A stretch of DNA of 32,835 nucleotides from positions 1 to 32,835 of the forward strand of contig JANXZS010000009.1 of NCBI GenBank assembly GCA_025355385.1. The letters run 5' to 3'. Within the stretch, counting starts at the first letter, position 1, and each line of letters starts with the position of its first letter. Of this stretch, positions 10,201-17,398 are shown piece by piece. The DNA comes from Acidobacteriaceae bacterium. GTDB taxonomy: Bacteria > Acidobacteriota > Terriglobia > Terriglobales > Acidobacteriaceae. A model generated the notes under the pieces. That model did not search any database and was not told the DNA's origin. It was given only the letters and a program-made list of their open reading frames with translations. A program made the translations under genes and the position numbers.

Positions 10201-11150
10201 CCAAATACCGGCACCTGCGAATGCCCGGTTGTCGAAGACCAATTTTGCTGACCGCTCTCGCGGCGCCGCCGTGCGGCCTCCGCTGCCCGGGCTGCGGCCT
10301 CCGCCTCAGCGGCAGCCTGCGATTCGGCCGACTGAGGGTTGAACTGCAGCCAGATCGCCAATTCTTCTTCATGGAGGATCTCACCCGCAATCAATAGAAA
10401 GCGCTCCAGGCTTGCGCCCAGCAGCGACTTCCACTTCTTGCGGATCACGGCGAGCTGTTCCCTCAAAGACCCGGGAGCAGCAAGCGCGGGCGCCAGCAGC
10501 AGGTCAAGGACATTCATCCCCTGGGCACCCTCGACCTCGATCAGCGGACGTGTGGCAAAGTACGCCGGCAGCTTCTCTCCAACCCGCCGGTAAGCGGTCT
10601 GGGCGGCCAGGCTCTTATCCTCGAAAAGCTCGTCGAATGGCTGGAACGCCTGGTTGCGATTGGCCATCCAGAGCAGCATCATCTCTTCCAATGCGGCCGC
10701 CCGGTGTGGCATTCCATCGGTAGAACCGGCGAGCCATTCCGGGGCGGTTTTCAGGCCCTGATAGACGGTGGTTCCAGGAAAGTGTTCCACGAAGGTCAAC
10801 AGCATTTTGTCTAATTCCTTCGGGCCAATTTCCTCGGAAAGCCAGAAGAGGGCATCCGTCATCACGGTAGGATCCAACTCCTCGCGGTATCGCGCCATCA
10901 CGGCATGACTGGCCTCGTCAATCAGGCCCATGACATAGAGTGCCCCCGCGTGCACGGCGCGCTCCGGATGCTTCTGCACATCGCGAACCTGGTTCATACG
11001 GTGAGCAAACAGACGGCTCGCCGATAGATTCGCGAAGACAACATTACCTGTAAATGAAAACAGATTGCCCGCAAACCGATAACGGTCGCGTGCATCCTTC
11101 GAAATATGAAATTCCATCATCTGCCAGTTAACCCCAAACAAACCTGCCAA
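7236..11150 (-). CDS. Large cytosolic GH13 (alpha-amylase family) protein
   Basis: A 1304-residue protein with a GH13 (beta/alpha)8 barrel in the middle. Conserved regions seen: region I ASDMVPNHMG (about 445), region II VIRFDAAM with nucleophile Asp563, region III LLLAEAFW with acid/base Glu628, and region IV NPDER with Asp689 as transition-state Asp. All three catalytic acids are present, but the region IV His (normally NHD) is Pro688. The N-terminal 330 residues are mostly helical and unassigned, with an Ala/Glu/Arg-rich stretch near 277-298 that is probably a linker or helix; about 450 residues follow the barrel. No signal peptide is seen, so it likely acts on intracellular alpha-glucans or oligosaccharides. 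The listed start is TTG; two ATG codons at 11120 and 11117 are at least as likely. No start has a strong Shine-Dalgarno. The exact reaction (hydrolase or transferase) cannot be told. Confidence 0.82.
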   Translation of the reverse strand: MAGLFGVNWQMMEFHISKDARDRYRFAGNLFSFTGNVVFANLSASRLFAHRMNQVRDVQKHPERAVHAGALYVMGLIDEASHAVMARYREELDPTVMTDALFWLSEEIGPKELDKMLLTFVEHFPGTTVYQGLKTAPEWLAGSTDGMPHRAAALEEMMLLWMANRNQAFQPFDELFEDKSLAAQTAYRRVGEKLPAYFATRPLIEVEGAQGMNVLDLLLAPALAAPGSLREQLAVIRKKWKSLLGASLERFLLIAGEILHEEELAIWLQFNPQSAESQAAAEAEAAARAAEAARRRRESGQQNWSSTTGHSQVPVFGDPANEYEKFSQDRDWMPNTVLIAKSTYVWMAQLSKQYGREIARLNQIPDQELDALAHRGLNSLWLIGIWERSRASQTIKQLCGNSDAVASAYSLYDYRIAEDLGGESAYVDLRNRAYMRGIRLASDMVPNHMGIDSPWVIEHPEWFISRPDVPYPAYNFDGPDLSHDSRVEIKIENHYFEQTDAAVVFQRRDRASGETRYIYHGNDGTSFPWNDTAQLDYLNPAVREQVIQTILHVARLFPVIRFDAAMTLAKRHFHRLWFPGPGSSGAIPSRAESGMSDAEFNRLMPAEFWREVVDRVAVEVPGTLLLAEAFWLMEGYFVRTLGMHRVYNSAFMNMMRDEQNAKYRSVLKNTLEFDPDIMKRYVNFMSNPDERTSIDQFGTGDKCFGVTAMMATLPGLPMFGHGQVEGYTEKYGMEYRRPRYDENSDPRLVERHQREIAPLLHDRSLFAESNNFLLYDFFQQDGTVDENVFAYSNRRAGQRGLVLYNNRYSTARGTIHSSAAYADKQSGQLRQQQLREGLELTGDPSIILAYRDSLTGLEYLHRASQVNEQGLSFELHAYQCHIFLDWRELRVSAVKPWDRLCDQLRGSGVPNLDDALINLELRPAHDALRRLLDPVLIRSLAELAEHPRAAAGSEKYQNLEPQRNAFFEMGSERTQNFLREAQIAYRSRCDGAFPNKPVDPASLAENFRERARAAMRLPSLEKLFPKLWTAGARRVLPSQSPKLTATAVWGPVLSCCVLEMLAESISGENPECTAIDLFHRLRLRQPLGNAFAALGFEGEEGWRAAARIRVALLAAARVETRDDSGMEAPAEGMKGIPEKVAAMHGLATRPAPSGAKEKELVPILSPELWQDPDVRWLTGAHEAEGHSYFVHESYEDLLWWLQLPALCKLASQPVPDRNTIAEISRIISESLQTAADVGYRLDLLLKREDLQTETGAGEFAEEGAATKKIDTETGKTTTVKPDAAPRNSVAKDAHQTAEELEELP

Positions 11151-11333
11151 CCATCATGCCAGATACGACAGGTTATCGGCATTCTCCCAGTTGTACCCAG
11201 AGTTTTCCCAAGCTCCGAGAAGCGAGTTCCGAAGCGTCGTAGGCTTCCGCGCATCGCCATGCTCCTGGCCACCACCGAAAATGGACCCTTGGGCCTGCAT
11301 CCCTCATTGCCTTTCAAGCATCAATTATGATTA

Positions 11334-11350
11334 AATAACAATTCATTATT
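11334..11350 (+). promoter_or_regulatory. AT-rich imperfect inverted repeat, putative antitoxin operator
   Basis: Bases 11334-11350 read AATAACAATTCATTATT: AATAA and TTATT arms around an AATT centre. It lies just before the antitoxin Shine-Dalgarno, and a -10-like TATGAT is at 11326-11331; no good -35 was found. Xre-type antitoxins usually repress their own operon, so this is a plausible operator. The assignment rests on position and symmetry only. Confidence 0.3.
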
Positions 11351-11354
11351 GGAG
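11351..11354 (+). promoter_or_regulatory. Shine-Dalgarno deciding the antitoxin start
   Basis: GGAG lies 6 bases before the ATG at 11361. The frame also contains an upstream TTG at 11349, which overlaps this site, so the ATG is the real start. Confidence 0.7.
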
Positions 11355-11360
11355 CACGCA

Positions 11361-11804
11361 ATGTCTGCTGCCGTGATCCTTCCAAACGCTGTTGGATACG
11401 TCGTCGACGTCTCAGCTGACTTGTCGGACCCAAAAACGCAGAAGCGCTTAAGCGCGACTGCAATCAAGGGGTTCCTGCAGATCATGGAGAAGTGGAACAT
11501 CAAAGATTCAGATGCGCGAAAGTTGCTGGGGGGAATGTCTACCGGATCCTTCTACGGGCTAAAAAAAGACGCTCCCCCGCGCACACTCGATCAAGACACA
11601 CTTACGCGCATATCACTGCTGGTAGGCATCTTCAAAGCTTTGAACATTCTATACAGCCCATCACTGGCCGACTCATGGATCAACCTGCCCAACCGCAATC
11701 CGATGTTTCGGGGTGTGTCGGCCATTGCGTACATGATCCAGCGTGGGCAGCCCGGCATGCTCAACGTGCGCCAACTGCTGGATTCCCGACGGGGCGGCCA
11801 GTGA
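11361..11804 (+). CDS. Xre/MbcA/ParS-type antitoxin of a RES toxin
   Basis: A 147-residue protein. The middle part (about 35-75) has a degenerate helix-turn-helix typical of Xre-like antitoxins. The C-terminal half carries the toxin-binding domain formerly called DUF2384: a helix with LLVGIFKALNILY, then WINLPNRNPMFRG and a final MIQRGQPGMLNVRQLLD, which matches the family's 'W...pn..f.G..P...i..G..gl..V...L' pattern. Such antitoxins bind and block RES toxins and repress the operon. It ends in a GTGA overlap with the toxin start, the usual antitoxin-first order. The start is the ATG preceded by GGAG. Confidence 0.88.
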   Translation: MSAAVILPNAVGYVVDVSADLSDPKTQKRLSATAIKGFLQIMEKWNIKDSDARKLLGGMSTGSFYGLKKDAPPRTLDQDTLTRISLLVGIFKALNILYSPSLADSWINLPNRNPMFRGVSAIAYMIQRGQPGMLNVRQLLDSRRGGQ

Positions 11805-12511
11805 GTGCGGCAACCATCGAAATTGGTCTGACCGACACGCACCGGCTGATCCCATCAAAGTTCAGCGCAAGCGGTACGGTGCTCTCGCGCCTCTCAGAAA
11901 ATGAAGCCCACCTTCGCGAATTGATGGAACTCGATAGCGCTACCAATGACCGGCTGCTGGGTGAGGAGGGATTGCTGCCTGGAATCGGCATTCATGAACT
12001 GGTTTACGGCGTACGCTACGCGCACGTCGTGAATGCCGCGTTTACCCATGCTGCGCCGTACGGAGGACGCTTCAATAACCACGGGCGCGGCGCATGGTAC
12101 GCCGGTCTTGAACGCGAGACCTCGCTTGCGGAAGTGGCATTCCACAAACTTCGACAGCTGGAGGAAATCGATTGGCATCAGGAGGAAACCGGGACCTACG
12201 ATGATTACCTGGCAGACTTCGCAACCGAGATGCAGGATCTCCGCCCAGCTAAGCCAGGCTATAAGAAATATCTGCGCCCCGCTCCTATTCCGGATTGCTA
12301 CAAGGACTCGCAGCAGCTGGCCGCCAACCTGATGGAGGAGCAATCGAACGGAATCATCTATCCTAGCGTGAGGCGACTTGGTGGCACCTGCCTGGTTTGC
12401 TTCAGGCCCGCCCTGGTGTATCACGTGCGGCAAGACGCACGACTCGAGCTTCGACTACAGGCCGGACAAGGATTTAACGCTGAAGATGTTCGCGAAGTGA
12501 AGATCCGTTAG
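11801..12511 (+). CDS. RES-domain toxin (NAD+-degrading)
   Basis: A 236-residue protein starting at GTG, whose first four bases overlap the antitoxin stop codon (GTGA). RES toxins deplete cellular NAD+ by phosphorolysis or hydrolysis. The signature Arg-Tyr-Glu set is present: Arg90 in GGRFNN, Tyr100 in AWYAG and Glu111 in SLAEVAF. The spacing of 10 and 11 residues equals that of Arg31, Tyr41 and Glu52 in the Pseudomonas putida RES toxin. Ser189 in the YPSVR segment fits the fourth active-site position. The active site sits about 60 residues further from the N-terminus than in that protein, so there is an N-terminal extension of unknown role. The frame is open further upstream inside the antitoxin gene, but that part is a shadow. 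The residue set suggests an active toxin. Confidence 0.9.
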   Translation: MSAATIEIGLTDTHRLIPSKFSASGTVLSRLSENEAHLRELMELDSATNDRLLGEEGLLPGIGIHELVYGVRYAHVVNAAFTHAAPYGGRFNNHGRGAWYAGLERETSLAEVAFHKLRQLEEIDWHQEETGTYDDYLADFATEMQDLRPAKPGYKKYLRPAPIPDCYKDSQQLAANLMEEQSNGIIYPSVRRLGGTCLVCFRPALVYHVRQDARLELRLQAGQGFNAEDVREVKIR

Positions 12512-12620
12512 CTCCGAAGCTTCGACAGCTTGTTTGACCGGCAACCCGGCCTTCAGCAGTAACTAAAGGAGAAGCTGATCCGAAGCGTTGGACAGGATAG
12601 CAATGCGGATCAAGTCGCCT

Positions 12621-13661
12621 TTACTTTTCCTGAGTTCGTGGCTTGATCCGCGTCTTCGACGAGGATGCTCGAACCACTAACGATGGCTGCAGCACGATGC
12701 TCTTAGGGCGCGGAGGAGTTTTGGCTTCCACCAGGGCCAGCGCGAGTCGCGCAGCACGCTCCCCGATTTCTTCCGTATGCTGGTCGATACTGGAGAGCGG
12801 AACACGTAGCAGGGGAGCATAGTGAATGTTGCCGGAACCGATCACCGCGATATCCTCCGGTACTTTCAGGCCCGACTCGAGAATGCTGTTGATAGCTCCC
12901 ATCGCCATGGGGTCGTTGTAGCAAAATACCCCGTCAGGCCGTGGTTTAAGCGCGAGCAACTGTCTCATCGATTCAGCGCCGCTCTCTCTGCTCTGAACGT
13001 CGACGGTTCTTTGCTCTGAAACATAGTTGGGCAGGATCGGCAGATTGTGCTTCGCCATCGTGTCCCGGTAACCCTTAAGACGTTCCACCCCCGGGCTGTT
13101 TTCAGGACCGCGAAGATGGGCGATCCTTCTGCAGCCCATCTCAATCAGGTGCTCAGTTGCCAGCACACCGACCGCTTCATCATCGACACCTACGTAATTC
13201 GCGGGGGTACCGGCGAAACGCCGGTCAATCAAAACATAGGGGGTGCCATGCTCCTCGATTCCGCGAAGGATGTCCCGCGTGAGGCAGGATGAGGCAATTA
13301 CGAGCGCGTCCAAGCTACGCCCAAGCAGCTGATCGATCTCACGTGCTTCCAATTCCTCGTCCTCTTCAGAAGATGAAATGATGAGGTAATATCCTTTTTT
13401 TAACAACACCCGCGAGAGAGACTTTGCCACCTCCGCAAAGAACGGGTGCAACAGATCAGGAACTACCAGCCCAATTAAATACGTGTGGCCCGTAACCAGA
13501 CCACGTGCAGCAAGGTTTGGCCGATAATTGAGTTCCTTGACCCGGGCAAGAACTCGCTTTCGAGTCTCTTCGCTAATGTCATCATGATTGCGGAGTACTT
13601 TGGAAATAGTTACAACCGAGACGCCAAGATCCCGGGCAATGTCCTTCATAGTCACGGGCAT
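12621..13661 (-). CDS. LacI-family transcriptional regulator
   Basis: A 346-residue protein. The N-terminal helix-turn-helix and hinge are classic LacI: MKDIARDLGVSVVTISKVL, then NYRPNLAARGL. The rest is a periplasmic-binding-protein-like sensor domain, with GLVVPDLLHPFFAEV, IDRRFAG, VGVDDEAVG and the FCYNDPMAMGAI segment before the C-terminal subdomain. It should bind a sugar or sugar phosphate and control nearby genes, most likely the divergent fucokinase-like gene and itself. A frame extension of 27 arginine- and proline-rich residues upstream is probably not translated. Two ATGs (13661 and 13649) are possible; neither has a strong Shine-Dalgarno, and 13661 gives a normal length. It is convergent with the RES toxin gene. 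Confidence 0.92.
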   Translation of the reverse strand: MPVTMKDIARDLGVSVVTISKVLRNHDDISEETRKRVLARVKELNYRPNLAARGLVTGHTYLIGLVVPDLLHPFFAEVAKSLSRVLLKKGYYLIISSSEEDEELEAREIDQLLGRSLDALVIASSCLTRDILRGIEEHGTPYVLIDRRFAGTPANYVGVDDEAVGVLATEHLIEMGCRRIAHLRGPENSPGVERLKGYRDTMAKHNLPILPNYVSEQRTVDVQSRESGAESMRQLLALKPRPDGVFCYNDPMAMGAINSILESGLKVPEDIAVIGSGNIHYAPLLRVPLSSIDQHTEEIGERAARLALALVEAKTPPRPKSIVLQPSLVVRASSSKTRIKPRTQEK

Positions 13662-13818
13662 ACAGCGAATTGTACTACGCTGCAATTGCCTCCTTCGTGG
13701 AAATGGCGCCGCCGTGCGGGGTGGCTTAGGACGGTGGAACACGAGCCCTCCTGCCGGGTGGTTTTTGGAGAGATTTTGACAGCGTATGCCGACGCACAGC
13801 GGAGCAGGGCATTTGCGT

Positions 13819-13836
13819 GTTAACGTTAACGATAAC
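13819..13836. promoter_or_regulatory. Putative LacI-family operator between lacI-type and fucokinase-like genes
   Basis: Bases 13819-13830 form a perfect 12-bp palindrome, GTTAACGTTAAC, with a central CG step as in LacI/PurR-family operators. A third, near-identical hexamer (GATAAC, 13831-13836) follows directly. The site is in the 238-base divergent promoter region, about 64 bases before the kinase ATG, so one dimer could control both directions. The assignment is inferred from symmetry and position. Confidence 0.6.
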
Positions 13837-13899
13837 TTTAAAGCCCAAAGAACAGCAGGTACGGGCAGATAATCCCAATGGCGCCGGAGGATAACTGGA

Positions 13900-15480
13900 A
13901 TGATTCAGCACGGTATCTTGAACTCGGAGATCCTTGCGTTGCGCAGCCAGTTCGCCACTGAGAGCAACTTTTCCTCACACGATCTCGCCATTGCGCTCGG
14001 GAGTTCAGAGCACCCGGCACGCTTGGCTGCGGGCGTTCTGTCCCTCGCCTACGAACAAGTCGCTCCGAACGAAAGCGGTACTTTTGGGGGCTTTGAATTC
14101 TGCCGCATCGCGCATTGTCTGGGTGCGGCAATCGACGAGCTGGCCTCAGATGACGCGACGGTACTTGAATCTCTGATACCAGGATTTACCTCTGAACTTC
14201 CGGAGGAAGTGAAGACTTGGGCGGATTCCGTGTGTCTGACTCGCACTCGTTGCGGCACCGCTCGGGCGTGGGCCGCTTGCCTCAAGGAGTTGGCCTTTCA
14301 ACATATCCATGAAGCCATCGTTAAGAGTTCTCTGGGTACAGGGGCGCGCCCGCGGAATGCGCTGCGGCCGGACGAGACCATCTGGGGCAGGTGCCCGGCG
14401 CGCATTGAACTAGCCGGCGGGTGGACCGACACTCCTCCCTACACCCTGGAATGTGGCGGCGATGTCACCAACACCGCGATCAATCTGAACGGCCAGCCTC
14501 CCATTCACTGTTACTGTCGAATTCTGACCGAGCCTTTCATCTATCTGACTTCGATTGACGGTGGCAAGCGACTGCAGATCGACACTCTCGCGGAGCTGCT
14601 GGATTACCGCCGTCCCGGCGACCCCTTCGCATTGACGAAAGCAGCGCTGGCCATCTCCGGCTTCGCGCCGGGCATGGGAGATTGGCCGCAGGATATAACC
14701 ATGCGGGAGATGCTTGAGACATTTGGCGGAGGCATCGAGATAACCACCCTCGTAGGCATCCCCCAGGGCAGCGGCCTGGGAACATCGAGCATCCTTGGCG
14801 CCGTCATCCTCGGCGTGATCAAGAAAATGACCGGGCGAGCCATCGACCAGCAAGAACTCTTTCATGACGTTCTGAGATTGGAGCAGGCGCTGACGACTGG
14901 CGGAGGATGGCAGGATCAAGTCGGCGGCTGCGTCGGCGGCAGCAAAATTACAACTACGCAACCAGGTCTCTTTCCCGATGCTCACATCCAAAAGATTCCA
15001 AGCGATGTGCTCGATCCCAAGTTAAATGGTGGCTGCACGCTGCTCTACTACACCGGACTCACCCGCATCGCCAAGAACATCTTGCAGGAGATCGTTGGCG
15101 GGTATTTGAACCGTGACTCCTCCACAATGGCGGCACTTGGTGAGGAACATACGATTGCGCGGGATATCGCCGAAGCTATGTCGAAAAAAGATATCGAGTT
15201 ATTTGGAGCTTGCCTTGACACAGCCTGGGCACTGCAGAAGCGGCTTTGCAAGACGGTAACTAATCCTGCAATCGAGTCACTGCTGAATCGTGTACGGCCC
15301 TATGTTCATGGCATGCGTATTTCCGGCGCTGGCAGTGGAGGATTCCTGCTCATGGTCTGCAAGTCACCAGGGGATGCCGCCCATGTTCGCAAGATGCTGG
15401 AGAGCGACCCGCTCAATGAGCGTTCCCGCTTCTTCGAGTTCGAAGTCAACCATGCCGGCCTCGAAGTCACCACTTGCTAG
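13900..15480 (+). CDS. Stand-alone L-fucokinase-like GHMP kinase
   Basis: A 526-residue protein. The kinase part starts near residue 160 with WGRCPARIELAGGWTDTPP, which matches the start of the kinase half of bifunctional Fkp (L-fucokinase/GDP-fucose pyrophosphorylase). The ATP-binding GHMP motif is GIPQGSGLGTSS (about 286-297) and the C-terminal glycine motif is MRISGAGSGGF (about 472-482). The expected product would be L-fucose-1-phosphate. The N-terminal 155 residues are helical and may match the linker that precedes the kinase in Fkp; the pyrophosphorylase half is absent, and the upstream DNA is a promoter region followed by a divergent gene, so it has not simply been split off nearby. 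ATG is preceded by GGAGG at 13886-13890. A related heptose kinase is the main alternative. The nearby GH95 fucosidase supports fucose. Confidence 0.82.
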   Translation: MIQHGILNSEILALRSQFATESNFSSHDLAIALGSSEHPARLAAGVLSLAYEQVAPNESGTFGGFEFCRIAHCLGAAIDELASDDATVLESLIPGFTSELPEEVKTWADSVCLTRTRCGTARAWAACLKELAFQHIHEAIVKSSLGTGARPRNALRPDETIWGRCPARIELAGGWTDTPPYTLECGGDVTNTAINLNGQPPIHCYCRILTEPFIYLTSIDGGKRLQIDTLAELLDYRRPGDPFALTKAALAISGFAPGMGDWPQDITMREMLETFGGGIEITTLVGIPQGSGLGTSSILGAVILGVIKKMTGRAIDQQELFHDVLRLEQALTTGGGWQDQVGGCVGGSKITTTQPGLFPDAHIQKIPSDVLDPKLNGGCTLLYYTGLTRIAKNILQEIVGGYLNRDSSTMAALGEEHTIARDIAEAMSKKDIELFGACLDTAWALQKRLCKTVTNPAIESLLNRVRPYVHGMRISGAGSGGFLLMVCKSPGDAAHVRKMLESDPLNERSRFFEFEVNHAGLEVTTC

Positions 15481-15492
15481 TTTCTGAATCAA

Positions 15493-15533
15493 AATTGTGG
15501 GGAGCAACCGAAGACGGCTCGCTCCCCACAATT
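15493..15533. terminator. Strong hairpin between convergent genes, likely bidirectional terminator
   Basis: A perfect 13-bp inverted repeat, AATTGTGGGGAGC (15493-15505) and GCTCCCCACAATT (15521-15533), encloses a 15-base loop that itself can pair CCG with CGG. It begins 13 bases after the kinase stop, and the gene on the other side is convergent. Reading leftward, a short T run (TTTT) follows the stem; rightward the T run is weak. Confidence 0.7.
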
Positions 15534-15595
15534 GACTACGTTCTTCCTGTTTCTGCCACTAGTGCTCAGACGCTCGAAGGGTGAGTGCCGTCTGA

Positions 15596-16489
15596 TTACT
15601 TGATCGTGCCATTCAAACCGTTGGGGAAGAAGGCTCCGCTGGCGGAACCGCCTCCGTAAACGATCTTTAGTACTTGTGCCGTTGTCCTGCTGAAGGCAAT
15701 CGCGTTGCTATCAGCATTCACAATTGTCGCCGCGCCGTTGCTTACGCCAACCCCGATGTCGTCGTTCCCAGTTCCGTCCAGTGACGCCCGTGCAGCAGCG
15801 ATCTTACTAGCAGCTTGCTGTGCAGCGGTGCCGGCGGCAAAGATGCGGGTGCGGATACTACCTGCGTGATAGGCTTCAACGGCGAGGATTCCTGCCGCCT
15901 TGTCCAGATATGTCTTATCTGAGATCAACCCTGCTGCTCCATGGTATGCGGTCACTCCTACATCCTCGAAGATGAACGCACCCAGCAAAAAGTTCGTCTC
16001 GTTTGCAAAGGGATCGAAGGACGATCCCAGCCCGGCCGCCTGGGCCAGGGCATTGAAACTATTCTGCAGGTCGATATTCGGCTGTGCTACCGCGGCAGCG
16101 CCGAGAGCGCTGCGCAGAAAGGTAACGTGGTTGCGCTCATCCATGGCTGTTTCCATGGCGTATTGCTGCAGCAGCGTTGTTTGGAATGGCACTTGAGCGT
16201 TCGCCTTCACGGTCACTGTCCCGCCTGCCGATCCATTGGGGCCGGTTATGCCGACTCCCACTTGATCGATAGTCTGACCTTGCGTCGCGAGCTTGTAATA
16301 TTGCGCTTCAAGGTACTCAAGGTTAAGAGCAAAGTTGAGAATATCTACCTCCGTAATTGTGGTGGATTGGGCGTGTGCAAGCTTCCCCAGCGCCAGGCTG
16401 GCAAGTGCAGTCCCACCCAGCATCATGGCGGCCCTGCGGCTTGAGTACTGAGGGCCGACACTCATCTGATCTCTCTCCGTCGTTTCCAT
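15596..16489 (-). CDS. Tat-exported ferritin-like domain protein (second of tandem pair)
   Basis: A 297-residue protein. An N-terminal twin-arginine signal is visible: SSRRAAMMLGG, then a hydrophobic stretch ending in an Ala-His-Ala site near residue 40. The rest is a ferritin-like four-helix domain. Likely metal-ligand or helix motifs are ALNLEYLEAQYY, the MDERNHVTFLR segment, FEDVGVTAYHG and VEAYHAGSIR, giving the alternating Glu and ExxH pattern of di-iron ferritin-like proteins. Relatives are often annotated as desiccation-associated; the reaction is not known. The Tat signal fits export of an already folded, metal-loaded protein. AGGAG (16498-16502) is 8 bases before the ATG and overlaps the stop codon of the preceding paralogue, so translation is probably coupled. 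Confidence 0.85.
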   Translation of the reverse strand: METTERDQMSVGPQYSSRRAAMMLGGTALASLALGKLAHAQSTTITEVDILNFALNLEYLEAQYYKLATQGQTIDQVGVGITGPNGSAGGTVTVKANAQVPFQTTLLQQYAMETAMDERNHVTFLRSALGAAAVAQPNIDLQNSFNALAQAAGLGSSFDPFANETNFLLGAFIFEDVGVTAYHGAAGLISDKTYLDKAAGILAVEAYHAGSIRTRIFAAGTAAQQAASKIAAARASLDGTGNDDIGVGVSNGAATIVNADSNAIAFSRTTAQVLKIVYGGGSASGAFFPNGLNGTIK

Positions 16490-16497
16490 GTCACCTG

Positions 16498-16502
16498 CTC
16501 CT
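16498..16502 (-). promoter_or_regulatory. Shine-Dalgarno overlapping upstream stop codon
   Basis: AGGAG on the minus strand shares bases with the TAA stop of the first ferritin-like gene and sits 8 bases from the ATG of the second. This arrangement points to translational coupling. Confidence 0.6.
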
Positions 16503-17398
16503 TAGGATGCTGTTGCTGTGATCTTGCCATTGAGTCCGCTCGGGAAGAAGCCGCCACTCTTTACAACGCCCGTCGGATTCAGATAGACGATGTGCAGAAC
16601 CTGGTCAGTTGTCCGATCGAATGCGATGGAATTGGAATCGGCTGGCACAATCGCGCTGCCGGAAATTGCGACCTCGTTACCGCCGCCCGCTGCTGCTCGG
16701 AGTGCGGAAATCTGATTGGCATAGGTAAGGAAGTTGCCGCCCGTGTAGGCGAGTAGTGTACGAATCTCTGCGGCATGGTAGGCCTCGGTCGCCATAATGC
16801 CGGCAGCCGCACTTAGATAGGTCTTGTCCTGCAAGAGAGGGGCCGCACCGTGATAAGCGGTAACTCCAACGTCCTCAAAAGTAAAGGCTCCAACGATAAA
16901 GCTATTTTCATCCGCAAAAGGATTGAAACTCGGTCCGATGCCTGCGGCCATCGCTGCTGCGTTAAAGCTATTGGTGAGATCGATCGGCGGACGGCTTACG
17001 GCTGCAGAACCAAGCGCCTTCCGGAGGAATTGAACATGGAGTAGTTCGTCATTCGCGATTTCCAGGGCGTACTGCTGGATTGCTGGAGTTGTAAAGACGA
17101 CCTGGGTCCCGCCGGTTACTGCACCGGCACCGGAGCCTGCATCGGTAGCTGACAATCCTTGACCCGTGGTTGCACGCAGGTAAAACTCAGCCTCAAGGTA
17201 CTCCAGATTGAGCGCAAAATTCAGTATGTCTGCGTCGGTAATCCCGCTCGGAGTTGGCGTTGGCGTTGGTTTTTTGTTGTTACTGTTGCATCCTGCCGCG
17301 AATGCCACTGCCGCCATGGTTCCGGCGCCAGCACCAATTCCGGCCAGGAACTTACGGCGAGAGACCCCATTTTTCAGCAATTTCTTGACATTATCCAC
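16502..17398 (-). CDS. Tat-exported ferritin-like lipoprotein candidate (first of tandem pair)
   Basis: A 298-residue paralogue of the next gene, with the same helix motifs: ALNLEYLEAEFY, ANDELLHVQFLR, FEDVGVTAYHG and TEAYHAAEIR. The N-terminus carries a clear Tat motif, VSRRKFLAGIGAG, followed by FAAGC, which fits a lipobox with Cys at about residue 37. A short Asn/Lys and Thr-Pro linker (PTPTPTPS) then tethers the domain. It may therefore be a Tat-exported lipoprotein, while its partner has an ordinary cleavage site. The listed start is GTG with only a loose purine-rich site upstream; no other start keeps the Tat motif. The promoter should lie in the 207 bases before it. The function is probably di-iron redox or iron handling outside the cytoplasm, which is inference from fold only. 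Confidence 0.85.
   Translation of the reverse strand: MDNVKKLLKNGVSRRKFLAGIGAGAGTMAAVAFAAGCNSNNKKPTPTPTPSGITDADILNFALNLEYLEAEFYLRATTGQGLSATDAGSGAGAVTGGTQVVFTTPAIQQYALEIANDELLHVQFLRKALGSAAVSRPPIDLTNSFNAAAMAAGIGPSFNPFADENSFIVGAFTFEDVGVTAYHGAAPLLQDKTYLSAAAGIMATEAYHAAEIRTLLAYTGGNFLTYANQISALRAAAGGGNEVAISGSAIVPADSNSIAFDRTTDQVLHIVYLNPTGVVKSGGFFPSGLNGKITATAS

Noticed and set aside
12605-12651. 10-bp inverted repeat GCGGATCAAG / CTTGATCCGC at the lacI-type 3' end
   Set aside because: The loop is 27 bases, one arm is inside the coding region and there is no T tract, so a terminator is not well supported.
13662-13742. 27-residue N-terminal extension of the LacI-type regulator
   Set aside because: The extension is Arg/Pro-rich, precedes the canonical start of the LacI helix-turn-helix, and has no ribosome site.
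17253-17270. Short tandem repeat (GTTGGC units)
   Set aside because: It simply encodes the Thr-Pro linker of the first ferritin-like protein.
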